NCBI GenBank assembly: GCA_034440575.1
Contig: JAOTOL010001546.1
Span: 376,001 to 440,000, forward strand
DNA length: 64,000 bases
Direction of reading: 5' to 3'
From: Imbricaverruca yamaguchii
Taxonomy: Eukaryota; Arthropoda; Thecostraca; Neoverrucidae
Shown here piece by piece: positions 35,161 through 48,006 of this stretch. The notes below the pieces were generated by a model. That model was given only the letters and a program-made list of their open reading frames with translations, was not told the DNA's origin and searched no databases. The translations under genes were made by a program, and so were the position numbers. The first letter of the stretch is position 1; the number at the start of each line of letters is the position of its first letter.

Positions 35161-36350
35161 GACGAAAATATCGACATCTGTTCCCAATGTAGTAGTGATG
35201 CCAGTCAGTGTTCCCGCCATGATGAAAACGTCAGGCGCGTCCTCATTGTGGTCACCATGTTAAACAGTGTCCTCACCGTGGTGCCCATGTCAGGCAGTGT
35301 ACTCACTGCGGTCACTATGTCAGACAGTGTCCCCACTGTGATCACTATATCAGACAGTGTCCCCACTGTGATCACTATATCAGACAGTGTCCCCACTGTG
35401 ATCACTATATCAGACAGTGTCCCCACTGTGATCACTATATCAGACAGTGTCCCCACTGTGATCACTATGTCAGACAGTGTCCCCACTGTGATCACTATGT
35501 CAGACAGTGTCCCCACTGTGATCACTATATCAGACAGTGTCCCCACTGTGATCACTATGTCAGACAGTGTCCCCACTGTGATCACTATATCAGACAGTGT
35601 CCCCACTGTGATCACTATATCAGACAGTGTCCCCACTGTGATCACTATGTCAGACAGTGTCCCCACTGTGATCACTATGTCAGACAGTGTCCCCACTGTG
35701 ATCACTATATCAGACAGTGTCCCCACTGTGATCACTATATCAGACAGTGTCCCCACTGTGATCACTATATCAGACAGTGTCCCCACTGTGATCACTATGT
35801 CAGACAGTGTCCCCACTGTGATCACTATATCAGACAGTGTCCCCACTGTGATCACTATATCAGACAGTGTCCCCACTGTGATCACTATATCAGACAGTGT
35901 CCCCACTGTGATCACTATATCAGACAGTGTCCCCACTGTGATCACTATGTCAGACAGTGTCCCCACTGTGATCGCTATGTCAGACAGTGTCCCCACTGTG
36001 ATCACTATGTCAGACAGTGTCCCCACTGTGATCACTATATCAGACAGTGTCCCCACTGTGATCACTATATCAGACAGTGTCCCCACTGTGATCACTATGT
36101 CAGACAGTGTCCCCACTGTGATCACTATATCAGACAGTGTCCCCACTGTGATCACTATATCAGACAGTGTCCCCACTGTGATCACTATGTCAGACAGTGT
36201 CCCCACTGTGATCACTATATCAGAGAGTGTCCCCACTGTGATCACTATATCAGACAGTGTCCCCACTGTGATCACTATATCAGACAGTGTCCCCACTGTG
36301 ATCACTATGTCAGACAGTGTCCTTCCTCGCCGTGGTCACTATGTCAGACA
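35161..36350. repeat. 30-bp minisatellite, subfamily B, about 36 copies
   Basis: Unit atatcagacagtgtccccac plus tgtgatcact. From 35320 to 36320 it is nearly perfect, apart from atatca/atgtca and three single changes. It shares the frame gacagtgt-ccc and spacing with subfamily A, so both are one family. Open frames of 366-368 codons on each strand are shadows. Confidence 0.96.
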
Positions 36351-36425
36351 ATGACCGCGGTCACCATTCCTCAGTGTCCTCTAGCCGCGGTCACCATTGG
36401 TGCCAGTGATGAGTAGTGTGTCTGT

Positions 36426-37440
36426 TGTGGTACGCCGCCGTCCGGTCAGCGTCCACTCCAGAGCCGCCGCCACGCCGTGAGCAGTGTGTCCGCTGTGGCG
36501 CGCCGCCCACCGGTCAGCGTCCACTCCAGAGCCGCCGCCACGCCGTGAGGCGCTGGCGGCCGCCGTCGGTGTCCACTCCAGACCCGCCGTGAGTAGTGTG
36601 TCCGCTGTGGCGCGCCGCCCGTCCGGTCAGCGTCCACTCCAGAGCCGCCGCCACGCCGTGAGCAGTGTGTCCGCTGTGGTACGCCGCCCACCGGTCAGCG
36701 TCCACTCCAGAGCCGCCGCCACGCCGTGAGCAGTGTGTCTGCTGTGGTACGCCGCCCACCGGTCAGCGTCCACTCCAGAGCCGCCGCCACGCCGTGAGCA
36801 GTGTGTCCGCTGTGGCGCGCCGCCGTCCGGTCAGCGTCCACTCCAGAGCCGCCGCCACGCCGTGAGCAGTGTGTCCGCTGTGGCGCGCCGCCGTCCGGTC
36901 AGCGTCCACTCCAGAGCCGCCGCCACGCCGTGAGCAGTGTGTCCACTGTGGTACGCCGCCCACCGGTCAGCGTCCACTCCAGAGCCGCCGCCACGCCGTG
37001 AGCAGTGTGTCTGCTGTGGTACGCCGCCCACCGGTCAGCGTCCACTCCAGAGCCGCCGCCACGCCGTGAGCAGTGTGTCCGCTGTGGCGCGCCGCCGTCC
37101 GGTCAGCGTCCACTCCAGAGCCGCCGCCACGCCGTGAGCAGTGTGTCCGCTGTGGCGCGCCGCCGTCCGGTCAGCGTCCACTCCAGAGCCGCCGCCACGC
37201 CGTGAGCAGTGTGTCCGCTGTAGCGCCGCCACGCCGTGAGCAGTGTGTCCGCTGTGGTACGCCGCCCACCGGTCAGCGTCCACTCCAGAGCCGCCGCCAC
37301 GCCGTGAGCAGTGTGTCCGCTGTGGTACGCCGCCCACCGGTCAGCGTCCACTCCAGAGCCGCCGCCACGCCGTGAGCAGTGTGTCCGCTGTGGTACGCCG
37401 CCCACCGGTCAGCGTCCACTCCAGAGCCGCCGCCACGCCA
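36426..37440. repeat. 68-bp minisatellite, about 15 copies
   Basis: The unit contains cggtcagcgtccactccaga, gccgccgccacgccgtgag and cagtgtgtccgctgtgg. The period is 68 bp (gtgtgtcc at 36801, 36869 and 36937 in register). Variants are tggcgcgccgccgtc/tggtacgccgcccac and tccgctg/tctgctg/tccactg. Two units near 36548 and 37212 are rearranged. Confidence 0.96.
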
Positions 37441-38019
37441 CCGACTGCGGCGCGCCACCAGGCAGTCGGCCAGAGGTCGATACAGAACGACTCTCCAATA
37501 CGATCAGTGTCATCACCGTCAGAGGGTGTACGCAGCAGCGGCCGCCGAGGCCGACTGGCGACGGCACAACGCCGGCGAACGACGCGAGCGGTCGGATGAG
37601 TCGAGCAAATTATAGTACTTAAGTAACTATGCACTTTGTGGTGCCAAGTAACTTAAGTAATAACTTATGTGTGCACTGGGGAAAACTGAATGTGTGGCGT
37701 ATTGCAAAACAGCAACCTAAGAACCGCGTTGTTCAGAAAAAAATCGATGAAAGGGAAATATCATGCCACTTGACCCCCATTTTGAATCGCTTGAACCATC
37801 ATTCTGTCATAAAGCCAGATCGTGCCACACACGAATCCACTCGTACGGTAGATCCCATCTCATTTGCACCCATTGACGGTGAAGCCTGCACCACTGCGAG
37901 GTTTTCTCGGGTCTGACTAATTCCTGTCGGGATCCGGCTACGCTCGGTCAGCAGCTGACCTCCCCGGTGGACAGTCGAGCCTCCGCGACGTTGCACTGGG
38001 GACGAATCAGGAGAACATT
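37441..38019. other. Single-copy spacer
   Basis: No gene recognised. A plus frame of 95 codons (37629-37916) has no known domain. Confidence 0.4.
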
Positions 38020-38400
38020 GCTGGGCCGACGTCTCAGGTCACCATCGCGGGCAATATGAGCTGATGTCTCAGGTCACCATCGCGGGCAATATGAGCCGAC
38101 CTCTCAGGTCACCATCCCCGGTAATGTGGGCCGACGTCTCAGGTCACCGCCGTTGATAATAATGACTCAGGTAATCACCCTGGATAAAAGGACAGATGTT
38201 TCAGGTCACCATCGCGGGTAATATGGGCGGACATCTAAAGTCATTATCGCGGATAACATGAACCGAAGTCTCAAGTCACCTCCGGGGATAATAAGGACCG
38301 ACGTCTAAAGTCATCACCGTGGATAACAAGGACGGATGTCTCAGGTCACAGTCGTGGGCAATATGATCCGACGTCTCAGGTCGTCACCGCGGAATACGTA
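38020..38400. repeat. 35-bp minisatellite, about 10 diverged copies
   Basis: The unit contains gacgtctcaggtcaccatcg and cgggcaatatgagcc. Copies diverge toward the right (gataacatgaaccgaagtct). Confidence 0.88.
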
Positions 38401-39385
38401 CTAACGCTGTATGACTGGCGACAGCGGCACAGTGATCGTCTCATTCATCCGTCCAATAATGTGGCCAAAGGTTTCGGGCGGCGAGCTGAGGGCAGAGTGT
38501 TCAGGCAGACGGAACACCAGTGTACCGTCCGTGGGTGGATTTCGGGGCGCCAGTTGGGGATTTGCGGACGTCTGCAGGGCGTATCGGAGCTTCCTGCCGG
38601 CATCCGCCGGGACCGATTAATGGTGTCGCCCGAGGCCGCCATTGGCCCTCAGACTCTACGCGGCGGGATGAGGCTGCAGGTGTGGATTACGCGGCCACCT
38701 CCACTGCGGAGAAACACGTCGGCGTTGTTGGTGCAGGACGATGTGTCGCCATCTCTCAGGAGACATTCACACTGGTCATGTTAGCGTGAGGTTGATATCT
38801 ACCGCAGAGTTCATTTGATTAGCTGCTGCATTCCACCGTGCTGAAGAAGGAATATGTCGAGGCCATTTTGAGCTAATGATATCGCCACTGACGGTTTGAT
38901 GACAGCCGGTGGTATGACGACCCTTGATGGTGACATGACCTCTGATGATGACGATCTATGATGTCAGGATGTTCTTTCACAGCGGACGATCCTCCGGGCA
39001 TCTAAGTATTGCCTCTGGACATAGCGTGGGATCTAACGGTCGGATGACATCGGCATCTGTGCGATGACCTCTGGCGGTGGAATGATCTCTGTCGCGTGGG
39101 GCAGCCGTACCGCCGAGCTCGCGCCTGCGGCGCCACATCAGCTCGAATGTCATGGCCCAACAAGTCGGCTCAGCGCCGACCACCAGCTTTGACAGCCGAC
39201 CCGACCTGCCTGTCGGCCGGCAGCGAACCAGACGCAGCGGTGGAACAGGTGCCGTGGAAGTCGGCCAAGATGTGGCGGCGCGAACGGTGCAGAACCGGTT
39301 CGAGGCCGTGTCGCCGTCGCCGCATCGCACGACTGCTGCGGCTGCCACTGCGGCGCACTAGCGTCGTCACGGCCCAGCTAGAAGC
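38401..39385. other. Single-copy spacer with eroded words
   Basis: Between 38870 and 39085, words like tgatgacagccggtgg and tgatggtgacatgacctc recur loosely, suggesting an eroded repeat. The 237-codon plus frame 39096-39809 is mostly the next array. Confidence 0.4.
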
Positions 39386-39753
39386 CCGTCCGTCCGTCCG
39401 TCCGTCCGTCCGTCCGTCCGTCCGTCCGTCCGCCCGCCCGTCCGCCCGCCCGCCCGCCCGTCCGTCCGTCCGTCCGTCCGTCCGTCCGTCCGTCCGTCCG
39501 TCCGCCCGCCCGTCCGCCCGCCCGTCCGCCCGTCCGTCCGTCCGTCCGTCCGTCCGTCCGTCCGTCCGTCCGTCCGTCCGTCCGTCCGTCCGTCCGTCCG
39601 TCCGTCCGTCCGTCCGTCCGTCCGTCCGTCCGCCCGCCCGCCCGTCCGCCCGCCCGTCCGTCCGTCCGTCCGTCCGTCCGTCCGCCCGCCCGCCCGCCCG
39701 TCCGTCCGTCCGTCCGTCCGTCCGTCCGTCCGTTCGTTCGTCCGTACGTCCGT
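39386..39753. repeat. (CCGT/CCGC)n tetranucleotide repeat
   Basis: About 92 copies of ccgt interspersed with blocks of ccgc. Every frame is open (SVRP, DGRT and related strings). The minus strand is a regular (GGAC/GGGC)n run with closely spaced GG pairs. Confidence 0.98.
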
Positions 39754-39985
39754 TCCACCCGCCAGGCGCGACAAAAACCGCCCGCCTGATGAAGGTGTTC
39801 GCCTCTTGACGGTCGAGCCTGAAAAACGGAATGATTTCTGCCGCGTCGATCCGTGGCTCTCTCCGCAGTCGAGAGCGCACTATGAGACTAATCCGAGCTG
39901 GCGAAGTCGCACATAGGGTGTGATTAATCCCAGCACCTCCAGCTACGGCTACCAATGACTTGGTCAGTCAGTTAATTTCAGCATC

Positions 39986-40175
39986 TTCACGACCCGGATA
40001 CTCACTGCCCCACAGCCAGCTCACCGTCGGCGAGCCAACAGTCTCAACTTCACGACCCGGACACTCACTGTCCCATGCAAGACGATGTGTTGCCAACAGT
40101 CTCAGCTTCGCGACCTGGACACTCACTGTCCCACCACCAGCTAACCGTCGGCGAGCCATCAGTCTCAACTTCACG
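39986..40175. repeat. 63-bp repeat, 3 copies
   Basis: Copies contain cttcacgacccggacactca and cgtcggcgagccaacagtct. The middle copy has lost part of the centre. Confidence 0.88.
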
Positions 40176-40878
40176 ACGACGGCCGAGCGAGATTGCGATG
40201 ATAAAACAATCAGGTCGAATGTCGTCACGCCATTGAAGCGGAAACTCGCCTGTTCTGAACACTCATCGTAGATGCTCAGCGCAGACAGCCCGAATACACC
40301 GCAGTCCCCCAGATGAGGTCCATTTCGCGTGCCTTCCCGTACGCTCTCGCCCGGCCGTGGTAATCATTGCGGCGCTGTTAGCTTAACTGTCCCGGTCTGC
40401 CGCCCGGGAGGCCGTTACAAGTCGACGCCAGTGTCCGGCCGCGCAATGCTGGGACGGAGGCCTCGTGGGGTGCGTCGTGCTGACCTGGCAGCTGGCGCAG
40501 ATGTCGACACGTAGAAGTCAACTGTGTAACGACACAAGTGCACACGTGCACCCATCCAGACGTGTACACGTGTACACGCCAACTCGGAGGCTGCATCAGG
40601 TGACACCAGCAGCGCAACGGGGTCGTGTGGTTCCCGACCACCTCTCTCGAAACGTCTGTAGAGCATTCAAGCAAAGCCATGCAGGTCCGATGTGCATGGT
40701 CACGCACACTGAGCGGACGTCGCACAGCTATTCCCAGGCCAGCTTTTCACTGAGGGCAGCGCACGCCACCGTGGGCACCGTGGACGTGTGGACACCGTGG
40801 ACGTGGGGACTGGTGCGTGCACATGCCGCCAGCGACGTCCCAAGCCTGCATCGCACTGACCGTGGACTGGCGGGCAGC

Positions 40879-40930
40879 GTCACGTCACGTTACGTAACGT
40901 CACGCGTCGCGACGTGACGTGACGTGACGT
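40879..40930. promoter_or_regulatory. Imperfect palindrome of CRE-like TGACGT motifs
   Basis: cacgtcacgttacgtaacgt, a gcg-rich centre, then tgacgtgacgtgacgtg. Arms of about 19 bp pair with two mismatches. It carries about six ACGTCA/TGACGT half-sites, which resemble CREB/ATF sites. It may equally be a simple-repeat foldback, since no promoter is seen. Confidence 0.5.
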
Positions 40931-40935
40931 GGCGT

Positions 40936-42477
40936 GGCGCCGCCGCCTCTGCGACGTCAGTCGCATATTTCATAATCCTGAAGCACAAAACAGCATTGTG
41001 CTGCGTATTTGCAACGACGAGGAAAATTTGTTACCCGCGTGTGTCCAGTCCGCCTATATCCTCATTCACCTGGTCAGACGTGAAAAAAAAACTGCTACTC
41101 GGCCACGAGCGTGGGTGACAGATATTTGAGAAATATCTGCAGTTATGGGACTTAATAACTTACGGTACAGCATTATCATTAAGTATGGATTTTATTTATC
41201 ATCAGGCCGTTTTACTTCTACCCATTCAATTTGTTTTTTCCAAACCATCCAGACATATACGTACTAGTCTTGTTTCAGTACATGTATCAGAAGCGTACCA
41301 AAGCAATTTAGTAACTACGATCGAGGGGACTGGAGGAGGCTGAAAAAAAAACGCAACCACTCGAGGTAAAGTCCATAGGTTTTAGCATAGCCATGGCCGA
41401 GCAGAGGACAGCTATGGCTGACAAAAATTGCGGAGGTTTCATTCGAATTTTTAGGGACTTGTATCTCCTGTCACGGGATATTTTCACCAACCGGGTCTTG
41501 ACGTTCGCTCAGATGCATGACATTCATTTAAAGGCGCGCACATAAAGTAGTCGTAGCACAAGGAATCGAAGCATGCAGCATCAATGGCGCAGCCAGGATC
41601 TTCCTAAGAGGCCCCGGCCAAAGGCAAATATGACGAAATCGAGAATACTTCCGGCGTGCGAAGTGTGTTTAAAAATTTGGGTTTTGCGTCATGAAAATCT
41701 AAAAATTTATCGGTTCGTACAGTGCATTTTTGGTGCCAAGAGGGGCCTTGGCTGCATGGCTGCACCTCTGTGCCGTATATTCAAAATCCATGCATAATGC
41801 GCGTATTGTCAACTTATGTTAAATGGCTGCGCGGTAGGTGTAATTGACATAACATAATCGTAGTCCTTGGTCGTACGCATTAAGAGTTAAATATGCCTGC
41901 GATGTCAGAGCAAAGAAGGAAGACTAACTCGCTGTACTCATGGTGACCCACCAAAGACGCAAGGATTCTCTCAAAGTTGTTGCCGATTTGTTAATAGAAA
42001 AGGGACTGCCTGATAATATAAGTGCAGAATGTTTAAAACTATCCAGTTCCTGTATACGGTCTTCAGCATGCAGCCTGATATGTATGTAGGTTCTTCTACT
42101 CCTGAAGACGTAGGAAAATGAAGGGCAATGGCCATGCTACCCCTTCACGTGCCGTCCTATTTATTGACTATTATCCATAGGTGGACCAAATGGTGTCATC
42201 CTTCCCCCCCGTACACCTTCCATCAACGTTCCTGCGTCTCTGGTACGGTTGATATCGAAGTGCAATGCCATGCTAGATGGTGGATGCAGGCTGGCTTATT
42301 AGCCGGACGGCATCTTCTGCCAACTGGTCGTCCCCGCTTCATGTGAGCCCGTTGTCGACGACTTCGCCCAGGCAACAGGAATTGTGGCCGCCTCCCTCAA
42401 TGCTGGAGGTCAGCAACCAGGAGCTCACCGATACGTCGTGCTGGGAAATTCGATGACAACTCTGCACCACGTATCTG
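40936..42477. other. Single-copy spacer, no gene recognised
   Basis: Mostly low-GC DNA with small frames only. Nothing identified. Confidence 0.45.
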
Positions 42478-42640
42478 GCAGCCTACATCCACATGCAGGA
42501 CGAGCAGCCTATGTCCACTGCAGGACGCGTAGCCTATATCCATGTGCAGGATAGGCAGCCTACAATCACTGCAGGACGGGCAGCTTACGCTTACTGCAGG
42601 ATAGGCAATCTACATTCACATACAGGACGGATCTGTTGAT
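42478..42640. repeat. About 32-bp diverged minisatellite, 5 copies
   Basis: Recurrent cagcctacatccacatgcag, gcagcctatgtccactgcag and gcaatctacattcacatacag. Units differ by 10-20%. Confidence 0.75.
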
Positions 42641-44924
42641 CTGGAGGGAGCTGCAGAACGCAGTGTCCGTCAGAATGGATGTCATCAAATCAATCATTGC
42701 ACAACGTGAGATTCATCTGATCCACAGATAATGTCTCTTGTCGGACATGGATGTGCACGCATTGCATATATCACCTTTAAAGTTAATTAATGACACCTAC
42801 ACTGCAGGACAATGCTATAGAGATCACACACATATAAACATAAATTATTCGGCCTCCCGACCCATATCACGATGCTAAATGTCCAGTCAAGAGCCTGCTA
42901 AATATGTCTGCTGCACGTGGCCGATAAGGTGAACCCGTGCTTCCATCTAAAAAAGTGCCGCGCTACTGTTCATCCTGTTATGGCTAGCTCAATAACCGAC
43001 CACGAAAAAAAAGGTGCGCGAAAGCGGATGAATACCCATGCGGTGTGCTTCTGTTCCGTTATCAACGATGTCCCGAGAACTTGCATGCATTCTGCTGAGT
43101 TTCTATTTGGCAATACAACTTTGCTGTGGTGGCTGCGAATAGGCTCGGTGTACGGTCGGGTGCGTGCGAACGGAAACTTCGTCGTTTCCTGCAACACAGG
43201 TCAATATGACTGCAATAGTTGTGCTACTGGCGGTAGCACGTGGTGTACTGGTGATGAAATAGCCATGATTACAGGGAACGGCGCCCCAGTCATCACGTGA
43301 CATCCCCGGAGCAGGACCCGAAGACAACTCAACGTGGCCCAAGCCAAAAGGAATGAGTCGGGGTGCGACAACATGCGCAAAGTTTCAAGGCCTTCCATTG
43401 ACATCTCTTTCAGGGGAATGAGGCCAGGTCAGTGTTGACTCGGAGACCATGTTTTCATGATTTAACACGGGATTTCATGAGTCGGAATTCACGATGAGTT
43501 TGCTTGCTGAATCAACACATTACTTCTCCCCTCTACCAGCCCCTCCCTCAATCCCCCAGTGATTTTCATAAATTGACATCCCTACATAGCCGCCGCACGC
43601 TACCAACCTCTGACCTCTTCGCTCCTCGTCTCCCCCCCCCCCCCCAGAACACCATGGACATAGGACAGGAACAGGCCGTGAGTACCATCCGTGAAACACC
43701 GCAATAAGTGTGACTAGTGCTTAGTTTCAGTGGAGCCTGAAGTCTGGAAAATATAATACTAGGGAATTTTGTTCGACGCCTCGCACAAAACTTCTTCAAC
43801 GTCTGATATCCGCTGGGGGTAAAAGACGATGGACCGTTCACAACACGAAATCACAATCTATCGTGCGAAATGCAAACATGGAGGTCTGCACTCCTATCTA
43901 GCTCGCCCTCCGCGTCTCTATAGAAACTTGCTGCACACGATGTGGCGATGATAAAGTTAATAAAGGTCGCCACGATTAATAAAAACGTGACACAAAAACA
44001 GGATAACAAAGCAGGACCATGGTGGAACGTCGGAATCGGATAACAGTTCATTTGAAGAAGAAAAAAAACTGACTTGATCGATAGCTGCGATCTTAGTAGG
44101 TACATATCGGAATCGGACGCCATTTCATGTTAAAATACTCGTGGAACTGGCATCACTTCTGAGGTCCTCACACAGGAATTATCACCTCCATGGTGCTGGC
44201 CATTGCGCAACACTTACGCGACACGTCCCAGCATGGCTTGACACGTGAGACCAATTCAATTTGGAAAACATCGCGCCATATCTTGGCGGCTTGGCGGTGC
44301 CGGTGACAGGTGAAATGTACGCAGATAAATGACGTCATTTCGCGTCCGTGTCCGCGAATATCTGTACCGTCGTCATTTGCCTTTCGTCGTCAAATTGATG
44401 ACGCGACCGACAGATGTAGCGCAACTAATCACGGTACAGCGAGCAACGAATCTGCCTGTGCGCCTCCATACCTGTCTGCTTGAATCACGTCCATGTGTGC
44501 GCTTCCATACCTGCCCGCCCGAATCACGTCCATACATGCATTAGCAGATCCAGGCAAATTACAAACATATTATTGCCATACATATTTATAAACATCGAGC
44601 TGCAGCTTTGTTCGTTTCGGGTGTTGTACTTTTTGTATTGCATTTATATTGCATTTATGCGTTGTTAACACATTCAAAATGAGCGGTTTGTTCGCGCTTC
44701 CTCGCCTGTGCATGCGACTGCGGGGTAAAGCCACGGCGGTACACATAAAGCAGCGTCACATGCATTATGCAGACAGACCCAAATGACGAAAGAAATTGCA
44801 TGCACCCACGCCATCTGGAGTTGTTCCTCTACGGACAGCTCGGTTTTCGTGGACACACAACCCACTATGACACACTACTGCAAGTGGTTACGATCGGCCG
44901 CCGATCGGTACGAGAAAACACAAG
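42641..44924. other. Single-copy spacer, no gene recognised
   Basis: Includes a 127-codon plus frame (42917-43300) rich in Cys, His and Trp toward the end, which I do not recognise. A run of C at 43634-43645 and small A runs are present. Confidence 0.35.
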
Positions 44925-45085
44925 GCACAAGGATAACAGCTATGACGGCGTCGGCACAGGAACAACACTCACGGCGACGCAGGTACAATGGAAACACTCA
45001 CGACGGCGACGGCACAAGGGTAACAGTTACAGCGGCGTCGGCACAGGAACAATACTCACGACGGCGACGGCACAAGGGTAACAGT
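44925..45085. repeat. Tandem repeat of about 75-80 bp, 2 copies with sub-repeats
   Basis: ggcacaaggataacagctatg, gcgtcggcacaggaacaaca and ctcacgacggcgacggcaca recur at about 44927-45085. Sub-repeats share ggcgacggcac/ggcgtcggcac. Confidence 0.8.
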
Positions 45086-45584
45086 CTCGGTGGTGGTATA
45101 CACCATGACTCTTGCAAGAACACTTAGATACATTGCGTGGAGACTGATGCACTCATTGTCTCTCCCCTAAAATCTGGCGAAGAGCTGAAAACATTAGAGC
45201 TGAAAATATTACCGTGCTGCAAGAAAGTCCACAGTAGGAATATACCACGTTGGTGCGATGGCCAACACACTCTGGCCGTCGCATTTCTCCCCATGCTCCG
45301 TTAGTCGAACACTCGCGTATTACTACGACTGCATTCATGACAAGTGCCTGACGATTCATCATGCATTTTGATGTAACTTGCTGGTCGGATTTCAGAATGA
45401 TCACCGCCTCCGATCGTCACCTTCGAAGCTATGCCTGTCAAAGTCACCAAGCCAAGTATGAGTGTCTGCCGAGAAACGGTCCCCCAGACCCACGACCCCA
45501 CTCTATTCTGCCCGAGTGCAGGATTCATTTTGTTCAATTGGCACAAACCATTTGATTTGGCCAGCACATTTCAAGGTGTATTCA
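45086..45584. other. Single-copy spacer
   Basis: Small frames only; no gene recognised. Confidence 0.4.
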
Positions 45585-45930
45585 TCCCACACAAACACAC
45601 ATTTGGTCATTTTTTGGTGTATTCAGTCCATGCAGACACATACTGGACCATCACATTTGCTGTCTTATCCGGATCACACAGACACGCATTGGACCATCAC
45701 ATGTGCTGTCTTATCCAGACCACACATACACGCATTGGGTCATCACATTTGATGGTTTATTCAGCCCACGCAGATAGGTATTGACTATCACATTTGAGGG
45801 TATACTCGTATTCAGCCCATGCAGATAGGTATTGACCATCACATTTGATGGTTTATTCAGCCCACGCAGATAGGTATTGACCATCACATTTGATGGTTTA
45901 TTCAGCCCACGCAGATAGGTATTTCGTGGG
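45585..45930. repeat. 45-bp minisatellite with divergence gradient, about 8 copies
   Basis: The unit contains ttcagcccacgcagataggt and attgaccatcacatttgatg. Right-hand copies are nearly identical; left-hand copies are increasingly diverged (tatccggatcacacagacac). Confidence 0.9.
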
Positions 45931-46278
45931 GAGCATACTCGCTGTCGATGTGGGCTCGTGTTTGAGACATGCGAGTCTGCCGATCAGTGGGGAATGTCCG
46001 GGTACAGGAGCGGGCACTGCACTGAGCGGGAATGTGTGAGTGCAAGTGAACGGTGCGAGGCCGGGAACCCATCCCTCCTTCACACATATCAGCGACTTTG
46101 AGCATCTGGATCATATTTTAGGAGACTGTGAGCACCTGGACACAGCACACAGCGTGATCCTGAAAAAGCATGTGTTTGATGAGGATGTCTTTTACGTTGT
46201 CCTGAATATGTGGGCGTTACAAGATGTTTCTGGAAGTTGCATATTTAAAACGTGGTAAATTTGCCAGTGATAAAGCAA
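45931..46278. other. Single-copy spacer
   Basis: Nothing recognised. Confidence 0.4.
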
Positions 46279-46306
46279 TTATATATATATATATATATAT
46301 AATTCG

Positions 46307-46341
<35 letters not shown>

Positions 46342-46376
46342 TATATATATTTTTATATACAATACATATATATATG
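46279..46376. repeat. (AT)n microsatellite, interrupted
   Basis: About 98 bp of ta/at repeats with a central ttcgtatatat break. Self-complementary and prone to cruciform. Confidence 0.95.
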
Positions 46377-47670
46377 CAATCACATCCTGAGCCATCGTGT
46401 CGACCAGCAGCGATACCGAACATTATACTTGCCGAATCACCGCTCCTGCCAAGTGGCCACAACTGATCGGCATTCTAGGCATCCAGTTGTTGCCTGGGTC
46501 GAAGGGACTTCCGCAGTTATCTTATCAATATCACGTTCCGTTTTTCTGGGTAGGCATAGGGTGGCAGAAGCGCCGTGTGTTGGATTTTACGACGCCGACC
46601 ATAAGCTTAGTATGTTATGCATACCCAATTGGAAGCTCAGAGATCTCCAGATTGCGAACTTTTATAATGATGTTAGTTTGCTATGTGCTTCAGTATTTGA
46701 ATAAGTGTGTTAGCTGAGGAAGTTTTATACATGCAGGTCAGGGTCGTGTGTCAGGAGAGTTCGTTGCATAGACCCTGGACGCGCCAATCAATCGAGAGAA
46801 GTTCGAATTAAACGACAGAACTTCGGAACTGCCTTCCGGGAGATGAGCGTTCCACCACCATTGGAGCACGGCCGCGCGTACCCGCAGGCATTGTCGGGTC
46901 AGTCGTCGGCCGACCCCAACTGGCGGGTCACACGTGACGAGGCGGGCCCTATTGGACCCCGCCCTGTCAGAGCAGCGGTGCCAATGCGTCGTGGTGTTCT
47001 ACCGACCGAGCGTTCGAGACGGTGTTTCAGCGTTTATTCAATAGGCGAAACTGTCTCTCCGCTGTTTACGACACTACTAGGCTTCGTATTTCCATCTGTT
47101 CGGGTAGTTTGGCAGTCGACGCGCAAATAAGAGCACGGCTGCCCGCTGGCAATGTTCGTTCTAAGAATGGCGCCATATTGTCGAAGCTAGCCGGCACCAG
47201 GCAATCGTCGACACAAAACAAGGGAACCGAACTGATTGCTCGACCACAGTGAACAAACCTACTGCATACCGTAAATTATTGGATCCTGGATCATCATTTT
47301 CATGATATTGAGAACGTCAAAAGTTTGTAGCGGGACAGCCGCAATTGAAACGTTTCCTGAACAGCGGAACCACGCCTTGCAATTATATTGCTCTAGTTCA
47401 GCGCCAGTGGAACAGCCGATCGCGTGTCCCATTTCAGGATAATCCGATGACATTAGCTCCGAATGCCACACGAGTATGAACACACAAACCTACAGGTTGG
47501 CATTCTTTTCCCACATGGGAAGTGGTGAGAGTTTGCACCCCAGCTGATAGCTGCTCGCCTGCAATGCGCCTGCGGTGAGAGTCGGTTGTGGCCTCTCGCC
47601 TCTGGCCTCTGGCATTCGGTCTGAAGGCACGTCAAGGAGTGTTCCCATCGCCGCACTCGCCCAACAGGAC
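46377..47670. other. Single-copy spacer, no gene recognised
   Basis: Frames are at most about 106 codons and not recognised. Confidence 0.4.
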
Positions 47671-47720
47671 GGCCAGGACGGTTACCCCCAGCAGGACGGC
47701 CAGGACGGTTACCCCGGAAT
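47671..47720. repeat. 26-bp direct duplication
   Basis: Two copies of caggacggccaggacggtta followed by cccc. Confidence 0.88.
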
Positions 47721-48006
47721 GACGTCACGCAACAGCCGCGCCGTTCGGCTCCTGCTCGAGCGACGTGATTCGATGTCACTTCGATCCTGCTCCGAAGCGT
47801 CGAGAGTGCAAGACTCGGCCGTCGGATACTGTGCGAGGTTCCGCACCGACGCACCGCTCGGCTGGTGCTCAAACGCCGACTGTCGACTGAGAGTGTGGCG
47901 CGTTCTCTATACGCCACCTCTGAGCCTGGGATCACGGCGAAACAACTGGGTACGGACGCTAATTAACTACAACATCCCAAACTTGGACATTTTGCTGAGT
48001 GATGGG

